Part shown: positions 1 through 6,781 of the stretch, one piece after another | How positions within the stretch are numbered: position 1 is the stretch's first letter | How the letters are laid out: the number at the start of each line of letters is the position of its first letter | Source of the DNA: UBA9676 sp036005525 | GTDB taxonomy: Bacteria; Actinomycetota; Actinomycetes; Streptosporangiales; Streptosporangiaceae | DNA: 12,473 bases | Assembly: GCA_036005525.1 (NCBI GenBank) | Contig: DASYQM010000311.1 | Coordinates: forward strand, 1-12,473 | Reading direction: 5' to 3' | Position numbers and translations under genes: made by a program | The notes under the pieces: generated by a model | Told to the model about the DNA's origin: nothing | Databases searched by the model: none | The model's input: only the letters and a program-made list of their open reading frames with translations

Positions 1-29
1 GCACGGCGGGCCGGGCGGGGCCGTGGCAG

Positions 30-838
30 TTACCGCGCGAACTGCCTGATCTCCTCGATCTCCCCGGTGAGGGTTTCCCACGTCAGCCCGGTGTCCTCGT
101 TCTGCTCATGCGGGCCGCGGAAATCGCGGACGGCGAGCGAAATGTCGTCCAGGCTCCAGCGCATCCGGTACAGGTGCAGGGCGACGCTGCTGACCCGGCG
201 CCCGGTGAGCTCGGCGTAGCGGTCAGCGGCGCGGGCATCGTTACCGGCCACCATCCACAGGTCACGCTCTGGCAGCGCAAGGCCGACGGTGTCCCAGTCG
301 ATCAGGTACATCCCGCCCGCGGCGCGCAGGATGTTGCCCGGATGCGGCTCGCCGTGAGTGATCACAACCGGCCCGCTCCCGGCGGCCTCGCGCACAAGCT
401 CATCGAACCGCGCCAGTGCCCTGCCCAGGAGGGGCGCATGCCGCGCCAGCAGCTGGCGCGCGGGTTCGCTGTACGGGCCGCCATGCCACGGCTGACCCAG
501 GTCGCCAAGCGCGGCCTCCAGTGCTGACCGGCTGGCCGGGATGGGGCCGCGGGCCGGCGCGACGGCGAACTCCAGCCCCGCCCGGCTCAGCGCGCCATGA
601 CGGTCTCCATCGCGGCTTGCAGGTCGGCGTACCCGTGCGACGGGCCGGTGCCGCGCCAGCCGCCTGCCAGTTCGGCGACGGTGACGAGCCAGTGGTGGCC
701 CGCTGCGTCTGTGAGCTCCCAGTGGTGATCGCCGAACCCCACCGGCAGGTAACGCAACCGGCCGGGGGCAAGACCCCATTGCTCGCTCAGGGCGTGCGCC
801 AGTTCCCGCTGATCGAGATGGTCCGGCCGCTTCTTCAC
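30..838 (-). pseudogene. Degraded APH-family phosphotransferase: frameshift plus likely internal loss
   Basis: Intact relatives are phosphotransferases of the APH/choline-kinase fold that transfer phosphate from ATP to small substrates. The N-terminal half runs from a GTG at 838 (VKKRPDHLDQRE...) through FGDHHWELTD and HHWLVTVAEL, typical of the N-lobe, and stops at a TGA at 587-589 after 83 residues. The C-terminal half continues in another frame as ALSRAGLEFAVAPARG and carries HGEPHPGN (the Brenner HGDxxxxN loop, with E for D) and LIDWDT (the metal-binding Asp), ending at a TAA at 30-32. Re-reading one base near 593-597 (a 1-base deletion) rejoins the halves into about 269 residues. From family memory, intact members are about 300-350 residues, with a longer stretch between VAP and the PIPASRSALEAALGDLG region, so a middle segment also looks lost. 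I see no slippery heptamer. It diverges from the amidase gene. A sequencing error could explain the frameshift but not the short middle. Confidence 0.8.
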
Positions 839-931
839 GCGGCCAGGGTATGAGCCGCGTCCCCTGCCTGCTCCGGTATGCTCCGAGGTCCCAGCACGAC
901 GGGTGAGTAGGGGAGCCATGGCGGTGCGGCC
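839..931 (+). promoter_or_regulatory. Divergent intergenic region with a possible amidase promoter
   Basis: This 93-base gap separates the phosphotransferase remnant from the amidase. On the plus strand TATGCT at 877-882 fits the actinobacterial -10 pattern TANNNT. I see no convincing -35. A purine-rich stretch, AGGGGAG at 909-915, lies just before an ATG at 918 rather than at normal distance from the amidase GTG. No clear promoter is visible for the minus-strand remnant. This is a motif reading only. Confidence 0.35.
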
Positions 932-935
932 GTGA
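918..935 (+). other. Possible 5-codon leader reading frame (MAVRP)
   Basis: An ATG at 918, preceded by AGGGGAG at 909-915, opens a five-residue frame, MAVRP. Its TGA (933-935) overlaps the amidase GTG (932-934) as GTGA. The purine-rich sequence is placed for this ATG (about 4 bases from AGGGG) and is too far from the amidase GTG. Termination-reinitiation would therefore be a way to translate the amidase. It may be chance, since GTGA overlaps are easy to form in GC-rich DNA. Confidence 0.3.
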
Positions 936-2377
936 CGGGGACGACCGGCCCGGCGGCCGAGGTCGCGTCGCTCGACGGGCTGGGCCAGGCGGAGCTGGTG
1001 CGGCGGGGTGAGGTGAGCCCGGCCGAGCTGGTGCAGTGGGCGATCGAGCGGATCGAGCGGCTGAACCCGGCGCTGAACGCTGTCGTCACCCCAATGTTCG
1101 ACGACGCGGTCTCGCGGGCGCGCCAGGGTGTGCGCGGGCCGTTCGCCGGTGTGCCCTACCTGCTCAAGGACCTGGTCGTCGAGAGCGCCGGGTCCCGGTT
1201 CACCGAGGGCTCGGTGTTCCTGCGCGACAACACATCGCCGTTTGATTCCGAGCTGGTGGTGCGGCTGCGCCGGGCCGGCCTGGTGATCGTCGGCAAGACG
1301 AACACCCCGGAGTTCGGGATGGTACCGACGTGCGAGCCAGTGCTGTTCGGCGCGACCCGCAACGCCTGGGATGTGAGCCGATCGACAAGCGGGTCGAGCG
1401 GCGGGTCGGCCGCGGCGGTCGCGTCGGGCATGGTGGCGATGGCACACGGCAACGACCTCGGCGGCTCGCTGCGCTACCCGGCGTCGGCGTGCGGCCTGTT
1501 CGGGCTCAAGCCGACCAGGGCACGCAACCCGCTCGGGCCGGAGTACGGCGATGCCCTGGGTGGCAACGCGGTCGAGCACGCTCTGACCCGGTCGGTGCGC
1601 GACAGCGCCGCGCTGCTGGACGCGACCGCCGGGCCCGCGCTGGGCGACCCCTATTGGGCGCCCCCGCCGGCCGGGCGGTTCAGCGACGAGGTCGGCGCCG
1701 ACCCCGGGCGGCTCCGCATCGCCTTCACCTCCCGCACCGCCGACGGGTCGCCTGGCCATCCCGACTGCGTGGCCGCGCTCGACGACGCGGTCGCGCTGTG
1801 TGAGTCGCTGGGCCACCACATCGTCGACGCGCAGCTGCCGGAGATAACGCCGGAGGTCGGTGCGGCGATCGGAACCGGATTCAATGCCGCGACTGCGTGG
1901 ATACTCGCCTACTGGATCCGCCGCCTGGGCCGCGACCCGGAGCCCGGCGAGATCGAGCCGCTGACCCGCGCGTTCTGGGAGGCAGGGCGCAAGGTCACCG
2001 CCGCCGACTATCTCCTGGCGGTCGAGGACACCCAGGCCTACGCGCGCCGGGTCGCCGGGTTCTTCACCGGCGTCGACATGTGGCTGACGCCGACGCTGTC
2101 GGAACCGCCGGCCCCACTTGGCGAGATCACCTCGACCGAGGCCGAGCCGCTGCGCGCCCTGGAGCGCGGTGGGCGGACGGTCGCCTACTCCGGCGTCATC
2201 GCCAACATCACCGGGCAGCCCGCGATGTCGGTGCCGCTGTGGTGGAACACCGACGGTCTGCCCATCGGAGTGCACTTCCTCGGCTGGTTCGGGGACGAGG
2301 CGACGCTCTTCCGGCTCGCGGCGCAGCTCGAGCGGGCCCGCCCGTGGATTGGCCGCACGCCGCAGGTGTTCGCCTGA
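932..2377 (+). CDS. Amidase-signature family hydrolase
   Basis: This 481-residue enzyme belongs to the amidase signature family, which hydrolyses amide bonds (R-CO-NH2 to acid plus ammonia) with a Ser-cisSer-Lys triad. All three residues are visible: K79 in YLLKDL, S155 in TSGSSGGSAA, and S179 in DLGGSLRYPAS. The spacing of 24 between the two serines is the family norm. The core KTNTPEFGM and the glycine/serine-rich signature at about 150-195 are intact, as is the C-terminal PAMSVPL segment. There is no signal peptide or membrane segment, so it is probably cytoplasmic. The GTG at 932 is the only plausible start because a TAG lies in frame at 908-910. The length fits stand-alone amidases. It lacks GatB and GatC neighbours and reads GGSLR where GatA has GGSIR, so I do not call it GatA. 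The substrate cannot be told from sequence. It may be co-transcribed with the next gene, 72 bases downstream. Confidence 0.93.
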   Translation: MTGTTGPAAEVASLDGLGQAELVRRGEVSPAELVQWAIERIERLNPALNAVVTPMFDDAVSRARQGVRGPFAGVPYLLKDLVVESAGSRFTEGSVFLRDNTSPFDSELVVRLRRAGLVIVGKTNTPEFGMVPTCEPVLFGATRNAWDVSRSTSGSSGGSAAAVASGMVAMAHGNDLGGSLRYPASACGLFGLKPTRARNPLGPEYGDALGGNAVEHALTRSVRDSAALLDATAGPALGDPYWAPPPAGRFSDEVGADPGRLRIAFTSRTADGSPGHPDCVAALDDAVALCESLGHHIVDAQLPEITPEVGAAIGTGFNAATAWILAYWIRRLGRDPEPGEIEPLTRAFWEAGRKVTAADYLLAVEDTQAYARRVAGFFTGVDMWLTPTLSEPPAPLGEITSTEAEPLRALERGGRTVAYSGVIANITGQPAMSVPLWWNTDGLPIGVHFLGWFGDEATLFRLAAQLERARPWIGRTPQVFA

Positions 2378-2449
2378 GACGGCAGAACTTGCTGGCGCGG
2401 CCGGCGGCGGGATCGGGGATCATGAAGGCTGGCCGCAAAGGAGGCAGGC

Positions 2450-2803
2450 ATGACACGGCAGGAGCTGCTCGCCTACTGCCTGGCCAAGCCCGGCGCCTGG
2501 CAGGACGAGCCGTGGGAGGACGACGTCGTCGTGAAGGTCGGCAGCAAGATCTTCGCCTTCCTGGGGTCGGGGCCGGGCTCCGCGGTGGGTCTCAAGTGCG
2601 GCGCCACCCGTGAGGTGGCCGACGAGTGGCTGCTGCGCTACCCGCACGATGCTTCGGTGATGGCCTACATCGGGCGCTCGGGCTGGAACACCCTGCAGGC
2701 CGGGGGCGCGATTCCCGACGACGAGCTTCGCGAGGCCATCGACGCCTCCTATGACGCGGTGGTCGCCAGGCTGCCGAAGAAGGACCGCCCGCGCAGTGGG
2801 TAG
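2450..2803 (+). CDS. MmcQ/YjbR family protein
   Basis: This 117-residue protein fits the MmcQ/YjbR family, small alpha/beta proteins with a CyaY-like fold that are annotated as DNA-binding but whose role is largely unproven. Features visible are the N-terminal helix MTRQELLAYCLAKPGA, the strand pair VVVKVGSKIFAFLG (27-39), VGLKCG (46-51), GRSGWNTLQ (75-83) and the C-terminal helix DDELREAIDASYDAVVARLP (90-109), which together match the family pattern. The length is typical. The start is well supported: AAAGGAGG at 2437-2444 sits five bases before the ATG. It is the second gene of the plus-strand run and no functional link to its neighbours is evident. Confidence 0.9.
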   Translation: MTRQELLAYCLAKPGAWQDEPWEDDVVVKVGSKIFAFLGSGPGSAVGLKCGATREVADEWLLRYPHDASVMAYIGRSGWNTLQAGGAIPDDELREAIDASYDAVVARLPKKDRPRSG

Positions 2804-2812
2804 TTTGTGGGC

Positions 2813-2851
2813 ATGGGTTCCTTCGTCGCCCGCCGGGTGCCCGGGCAGTGA
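2813..2851 (+). other. Possible 12-codon leader reading frame (MGSFVARRVPGQ)
   Basis: An ATG at 2813, ten bases after the TAG stop of the MmcQ-like gene, opens a 12-residue frame. Its TGA (2849-2851) overlaps the GTG start of the oxygenase (2848-2850) as GTGA. The upstream ribosome-binding sequence is weak. It could couple translation of the oxygenase to upstream ribosomes. It is listed because the amidase start has the same arrangement. Confidence 0.25.
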
Positions 2852-3738
2852 CGGATCCGTACGCGGACGCCGCTGGGCTGGTGGCGCGTTCGGCAGCCGC
2901 ATATGCGTCGAGCGTGCCCACCGATCCAGCCGATGACGGCTTCTTCGGGCCCGCCAGCGTCACCTGGCGGGTGAGCGCCGACCTGTCCTCGATCGTCGCG
3001 GGCCTGCGGGCGCTGCTGGTCCAGGCACTGCACCCCTTGGCGATGGCCGGCGTCGATCAGCACAGCGACTGGCGCCGCGATCCCGTCGGCCGGCTGGCTG
3101 CCACGTCGTCCTATCTCGCCACGGTCAGTTTTGGCGACCGTGCGGCGGCGGAGCGGGCCGCGGCCAGGGTCCGCCGGATCCACGAGCACGTCCATGGCGT
3201 CGATCAGCTCACCGGCCGCTCGTACGCGGCCAGCGACCCGGCCCTGCTGCTGTGGATCCACGCGGTACTCGTCGAATCCACCCTGGTCGCATGCGAGCTC
3301 TTCGGGACGCCGCTGGAGCCAGCGGACGGCGACCGCTACGTAGCGGAAATGGTCGTCGCGGCCGAACTCGTCGGCGTCCCCAGCGCGCTGGTCCCCTCAG
3401 ACCTCGCCGGGCTGCGGCAGTACCTGTCATCGGTCCGGTCCGAGCTGCGGTGCACGCCCGCAGCCGCCGAGGCGGCGGCGTTCCTGCTCGACCCGCCCGG
3501 CCTCGACGAAGACATCGCCGACATCTGGCAGGACGTCCGCGACGGCGCGACCGCCGCGCTGCCGGACTGGGCGCGCGAGATGTACGGCTACCGCATGGCC
3601 GGAGCGCTGCCCCCGGCCCGCCGGACCGAGATCCGGCAGGCACTGGGAGTCCTCGACGCGGTGTTCCTGGGCGAGCCCGGTGTGCTCGAGGCGCGGCAAC
3701 GGATCGCCCTCCGGATGCGCGCCGCGCAGCGCGCATGA
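2848..3738 (+). CDS. MpaB/DUF2236-type oxygenase
   Basis: This 296-residue protein belongs to the DUF2236/MpaB family, related to latex-clearing protein and to the MpaB' oxygenase that cleaves a farnesyl side chain. The family is mostly helical, and characterised members use a histidine-ligated haem or metal to cleave isoprenoid double bonds. Visible landmarks are ALLVQALHPLAMAGVDQHS (H62 and H72), RVRRIHEHVHGVD (H112, H114, H116) and LLWIHAVLVES (H138, E143), in the usual order. The C-terminal half carries the helical WAREMYGYRMAG region and a basic tail. There is no signal peptide. The GTG at 2848 is chosen because it puts the family N-terminus (DPYADAAG...) first and no better start lies upstream. 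Its stop overlaps the next start (ATGA at 3735-3738), so the two are very likely co-translated. The substrate is unknown; an isoprenoid or quinone is an inference from the family and from the UbiB-like neighbour. Confidence 0.9.
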   Translation: MTDPYADAAGLVARSAAAYASSVPTDPADDGFFGPASVTWRVSADLSSIVAGLRALLVQALHPLAMAGVDQHSDWRRDPVGRLAATSSYLATVSFGDRAAAERAAARVRRIHEHVHGVDQLTGRSYAASDPALLLWIHAVLVESTLVACELFGTPLEPADGDRYVAEMVVAAELVGVPSALVPSDLAGLRQYLSSVRSELRCTPAAAEAAAFLLDPPGLDEDIADIWQDVRDGATAALPDWAREMYGYRMAGALPPARRTEIRQALGVLDAVFLGEPGVLEARQRIALRMRAAQRA

Positions 3739-5222
3739 GAAGATCCGTCGCCACGGCGGCGGCCGGTGGCGCGCTCGCGGTGCTGGGCCTGGCCTTGGTG
3801 CGGCGCCGCCTGGGCCGGCTCCGGCTGCGGCGCGGGCTGGCGGCCCTGCGGCTCGCCGCGCGCGGTGGGGTGCGCTACACGCGCAGCGCACCGGCGCTGT
3901 TCGCGTCCGCCGACCGCAACCGGGAGCGGCTGCGCAACGACCTTGCCCTGCAGACCGCCGAGGATGTCGCCGACACGCTCGGGGCGATGAAGGGCGTCCT
4001 GATGAAGATCGGCCAGATGGCCAGCTACGTCGACGACGGCCTGTCCCCCGCCGTCCGCCGTACCCTGTCCCGCCTGCAGGACAGCGTCCCGCCGATGAGC
4101 GCCGACCTCGCCGCGCGCGTCGTTATGCAGGAACTGGGCCTGCCCCCGGAGCGGGCGTTCGCGCGCTGGGATCCGGTACCCATCGCCGCCGCCTCGATCG
4201 GGCAGGTCCACCGCGCGATCACCCACGACGGCCGCGCCGTGGCGGTCAAGGTGCAGTATCCCGGCATCGCCGAGACCATGGCGGCCGACCTCGACAACGT
4301 CTCCCTGCTGCGCAGGCTGCTGCGCGTGACCGCGCCCAGCCAGGACGTCGAGGCGCTCGTCACCGAACTCAAAGACCGCGTGCTCGAGGAGCTCGACTAC
4401 CGCCGGGAGGCCGGCAACCAGCGGCTACTGGCCGCCTACTACGACGGTCATCCCACGATCCATATCCCGCAGATCGTCGGTGAGCTGTCGGGAAGGCTCG
4501 TGATCACGAGCGAGCTGTCGGACGGAGCCCGCTTCGCGGAGCTCACCGGCTGGCCCCAGCACGAACGCGACCTGGCAGCGGAAACGATCTACCGGTTCGT
4601 GTTCCGGAGCCTGTACGAAGTCCACGCGTTCAACGGCGACCCGCACCCGGGCAACTACCTTTTCCACGGAGGCGGGAGGGTCACCTTCCTCGATTTCGGC
4701 CTGGTCAAGCACTTCACGCTTGCGGAGCTGCGGCCGCTCATGCAGATGGCCCGCACCTTGTGCGTCGAGAACCAGCCCGAGGCCTTCCGCCGCAGCCTGG
4801 AGGACGCCGGGTTCCTGCGCCCGCACGCGCCGCTGAGCACCGAGACGATCGTCGACCACCTGGGCGTCTTCTACGCGACGATCCGCAAGCCAGGCCCGCT
4901 GACGATCACCCCCGACTACGCCTCGGCCGTCGTGCGCCGGTTCTTCGACCTGCGCAGCCCGGTGGCGGAGTATGTGAGCATCCCGCGGTCCTATGTGATC
5001 CTGCAGCGCATCAACCTGGGCTTGTTCGCCGTGCTCGGCGAGCTGTCCGCGACCGCCAACTGGCGGGCCATCGCCGAGGAGATCTGGCCGTTCGTCCAGG
5101 GCCCGGCCTCCACCCCGATGGGCGAAGCAGAGGCGGCATGGCGGGCGGGGAGCCGGCGGCGCGATCCGGCGTCAGAGGCCAAGGATGCGGCGAAGCCCGC
5201 GATCGACGTCGTCCATGAGTGA
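3735..5222 (+). CDS. ABC1/UbiB family atypical kinase
   Basis: This 495-residue protein is an ABC1/ADCK/UbiB-type atypical kinase. Family members support ubiquinone or other isoprenoid-lipid metabolism, and several act as ATPases. Motifs run in the expected order: the KxGQ inhibitory motif as LMKIGQMAS (K91), the alanine-rich nucleotide loop AAASIGQVHRA (151-161), the ATP-binding lysine in VAVKVQYP (K172), EELDYRREAGNQ (218-229), the catalytic loop NGDPHPGNYLF (D302, N307), and the metal-binding DFG at 320-322. Residues 5-22 are hydrophobic and followed by an arginine-rich stretch, suggesting an N-terminal membrane anchor with the kinase in the cytoplasm. The ATG at 3735 overlaps the oxygenase stop by four bases, which fixes the start; the frame is open further upstream, but only opposite the oxygenase gene. 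Co-translation with an MpaB-type oxygenase suggests a joint role in isoprenoid or quinone chemistry; this is inference. Confidence 0.92.
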   Translation: MRRSVATAAAGGALAVLGLALVRRRLGRLRLRRGLAALRLAARGGVRYTRSAPALFASADRNRERLRNDLALQTAEDVADTLGAMKGVLMKIGQMASYVDDGLSPAVRRTLSRLQDSVPPMSADLAARVVMQELGLPPERAFARWDPVPIAAASIGQVHRAITHDGRAVAVKVQYPGIAETMAADLDNVSLLRRLLRVTAPSQDVEALVTELKDRVLEELDYRREAGNQRLLAAYYDGHPTIHIPQIVGELSGRLVITSELSDGARFAELTGWPQHERDLAAETIYRFVFRSLYEVHAFNGDPHPGNYLFHGGGRVTFLDFGLVKHFTLAELRPLMQMARTLCVENQPEAFRRSLEDAGFLRPHAPLSTETIVDHLGVFYATIRKPGPLTITPDYASAVVRRFFDLRSPVAEYVSIPRSYVILQRINLGLFAVLGELSATANWRAIAEEIWPFVQGPASTPMGEAEAAWRAGSRRRDPASEAKDAAKPAIDVVHE

Positions 5223-5280
5223 TGCGGGCAGGCGCCGGGCCTGGGTGCAGGTGGGCACGACCGAGGGGTGAGACTGAAAC

Positions 5281-6303
5281 GTGACCCGCTGGGTGCTGCA
5301 CGTGGACCTCGACCAGTTCATCGCCGCCGTCGAGGTGCTGCGCCACCCGGAGTTGCGCGGGCGCCCGGTGGTGGTGGGGGGTGACGGTGACCCGGCCAAA
5401 CGTGGCGTGGTCAGCACGGCGTCCTATGAGGCGCGCGCCTTCGGGGTGCGCTCGGGACTCGCCCTGCGCACCGCCCGCCGGCGCTGCCCCGATGCGGTGT
5501 TCCTGCCCGTGGACCGCGAAGCGTACGAGGCCACCTCGGCGGTGGTGATGGCGACGCTGGGCGAGTTCGACGCGGTCGTCGAGGTGGCCGGCTGGGACGA
5601 GGCCTTCCTCGCCGCCGACACCGACGATCCGGAGGCGCTTGCCCGCCAGATCCAGGACCGCGTCCGCGCGGTGACCAACCTCGAATGCACGGTCGGCATC
5701 GGCGAAAACAAGCTCCAGGCCAAGCTGGCCGCCGGGTTCGGCAAGCCGGCCGGCCTCTTCCGGCTCACCCACGAATCCTGGTACGCGGTGCTCGGTGACC
5801 GCCCCACCGACGTGCTGTGGGGCATCGGCTCCAGAACGGCCCAGCGGCTCGCCGCCCTGGGCATCCACACCGTCGCGGACCTGGCCGGCACCGACCCGCG
5901 CGAGCTGGCGGCGCACCTCGGCCCGGTGACCGGGCCGTGGCTGGTGCAGACCGCCCGCGGGCTCAGCCCCGCACCGGTCGTCGCCGAGCCCTATGTGCCG
6001 CGATCGCGTGGCCGGGAGATCACCTTCCAGCGCGACATCACCGACTGGGATCAGGTGCGGAGCGAGGTCACCCGGCTGGCCCGGCAGGTAGCCACCGAGA
6101 TCGCGGGCGAGCAGCGGCAGGCGCTGCGGGTCGTGGTCAAGGTCAGGTACAAGCCATTCCTCACCCACACCCACGGCCACCCGCTCCCGGCCGCCACGGT
6201 CGACGCCGCGGCGATCGAGCGGGCTGCGCTCGCCGCGCTGGACCGGTTCCCGCGGCGGCGCCCGGTCCGGCTGCTGGGAGTTCGCGCCGAGCTGGCCCGC
6301 TGA
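5281..6303 (+). CDS. Y-family DNA polymerase, DinB2-like (steric-gate variant)
   Basis: This 340-residue protein is a translesion DNA polymerase of the DinB (Pol IV) branch. Palm metal ligands are D9 (HVDLDQF) and D106-E107 (GWDEAFL, in place of the usual SIDEAF). Also visible are the fingers (VVVGGDGDPAKRGVVSTASYEARAFGV in two parts, 31-56), GIGENKLQAKLAAGFGKP (about 139-156), the helix-hairpin-helix LWGIGSRTAQRLAALGI (about 180-196) and a little finger starting at SRGREITFQRD. Residue 14, the position of the aromatic steric gate (F13 in E. coli Pol IV), is Ile. The protein ends at VRLLGVRAELAR, so the usual C-terminal beta-clamp motif is absent. Both traits match mycobacterial DinB2, which is known to accept ribonucleotides. 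The GTG at 5281 has a fair purine-rich sequence, GAGGGGTGAG, at 5263-5272. It is the last gene of the plus-strand run and converges on the next gene with a four-base gap. Confidence 0.92.
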   Translation: MTRWVLHVDLDQFIAAVEVLRHPELRGRPVVVGGDGDPAKRGVVSTASYEARAFGVRSGLALRTARRRCPDAVFLPVDREAYEATSAVVMATLGEFDAVVEVAGWDEAFLAADTDDPEALARQIQDRVRAVTNLECTVGIGENKLQAKLAAGFGKPAGLFRLTHESWYAVLGDRPTDVLWGIGSRTAQRLAALGIHTVADLAGTDPRELAAHLGPVTGPWLVQTARGLSPAPVVAEPYVPRSRGREITFQRDITDWDQVRSEVTRLARQVATEIAGEQRQALRVVVKVRYKPFLTHTHGHPLPAATVDAAAIERAALAALDRFPRRRPVRLLGVRAELAR

Positions 6304-6307
6304 CCCG

Positions 6308-6580
6308 TCAGCCGTCCGCGGGTGGCTCGTGGAGGCGGCGTACCTCCAGGACCTGGGCTCCGAGCGCCTCAAGCCTGGTCAGGAGCCCGTACAGCGCCGC
6401 CTGATCGGGCAGGATGCCATGAACCATGGTCCCGACCGGTTCCACGCTGGCGTTGAGCTGCTCGAAGTCGAGCAGCGCCTCGGGTGGGAGCGTCCCCGCC
6501 ACGCGGATCTCGTAGTGATGCGGGGAAGTCAACGTCGGGCCCCAGCTTGCTCGGAAGGCGGGTGTTGCTCTGCTCACCAT
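6308..6580 (-). CDS. Small protein of unknown function, paralogue of the one at 9498-9728
   Basis: I do not recognise a named family. From ATG 6580 it has 90 residues: a variable lead of about 22 residues, then HYEIRVAG (a strand), LLDFEQLNASVEPVGTMVHG and a C-terminal DQAALYGLLTRLEALG helix with a final strand QVLEVRRL. The same order and spacing occur in the protein at 9498-9728, including LYGLL-x-R and the final L-x-x-x-x-L, so they are paralogues of one compact alpha/beta domain. There is no signal or membrane segment. The start is uncertain: GTG 6628 (106 residues) could be leaderless behind a possible -10 at 6636-6641, ATG 6580 has only a weak ribosome-binding sequence, and TTG 6532 would give a protein as short as its paralogue. 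It is divergent from LAL regulator 1, with the operator cluster between them, and convergent with the polymerase. Confidence 0.72.
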   Translation of the reverse strand: MVSRATPAFRASWGPTLTSPHHYEIRVAGTLPPEALLDFEQLNASVEPVGTMVHGILPDQAALYGLLTRLEALGAQVLEVRRLHEPPADG

Positions 6581-6603
6581 GCCGCCGATCGGCGCGCCGG
6601 GCC

Positions 6604-6620
6604 CCACCCATGGTGGGTGA
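6604..6620. promoter_or_regulatory. Inverted repeat, motif A copy 1
   Basis: The sequence CCACCC-ATGGT-GGGTGA has arms CACCC and GGGTG separated by five bases. It fits the consensus (C/A)ACCC-RYGGY-GGGTGR shared with 9829-9844 and 12237-12253. It sits 24-40 bases before the ATG at 6580, which suits an operator for the small gene. If GTG 6628 is the true start it would lie inside the gene. Confidence 0.6.
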
Positions 6621-6665
6621 TTCGTCACCCGGGTGAGATTAGGCTGGGGTGATGACGGCTCACCC
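6615..6665. promoter_or_regulatory. Clustered GGGTGA/TCACCC half-sites in the small protein 1 / LAL 1 gap
   Basis: GGGTGA occurs at 6615, 6631 and 6647, an exact 16-bp step. Its complement TCACCC occurs at 6625 and 6660. Together they form GGGTGA-TTCG-TCACCC (6615-6630), the perfect palindrome TCACCCGGGTGA (6625-6636) and GGGTGA-TGACGGC-TCACCC (6647-6665, motif B). Motif B recurs near small protein 2. The cluster lies about 117 bases before the LAL 1 ATG and within 90 bases of the small gene start, so it could serve both. This is probably binding sites for a dimeric regulator; the identity of that regulator is inference. Confidence 0.65.
6636..6641 (-). promoter_or_regulatory. Possible -10 element (TAATCT) for small protein 1
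   Basis: On the minus strand this hexamer reads TAATCT and matches the TANNNT pattern. A start of transcription six or seven bases on would fall at about 6628-6630, right at the GTG of the longest possible reading frame, raising the option of a leaderless message. I see no good -35 element. It lies between two half-sites of the operator cluster, where a bound protein could block polymerase. Confidence 0.3.
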
Positions 6666-6781
6666 GCTCAGCGGCCACATTGAGGCCACGGACCTCAGTT
6701 CGAGCAGGGTCACGGGCCGCTGCCGGGACTTACCCGCGCGGGGGCGCGGGCCGTTTCGCCGTGCGGAACAGGGGGAAGCCG

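Noticed and set aside
585..600. Programmed ribosomal frameshift in the phosphotransferase
   Set aside because: There is no slippery heptamer at the junction, and the gene also seems to lack a middle segment, so decay is the simpler reading.
587..2275. 562-codon open frame on the minus strand opposite the amidase
   Set aside because: Only its last 83 codons (838 to 587) encode recognisable protein, the N-terminal part of the phosphotransferase. The rest is arginine/glycine-rich antisense of the amidase gene.
5229..5243. Hairpin CAGGC-GCCGG-GCCTG between the kinase and polymerase genes as a terminator
   Set aside because: The stem is only five base pairs, there is no T-tract, and such stems arise easily in GC-rich DNA.
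6605..6665. CRISPR-like or transposon-end repeats
   Set aside because: The half-sites are only six bases, are in both orientations, and have no spacers of normal CRISPR length and no transposase nearby.
6680..6781. N-terminal extension of LAL 1 from a TTG at 6680
   Set aside because: The extra 34 residues look like random arginine/glycine coding, while the ATG at 6782 has a strong ribosome-binding sequence.
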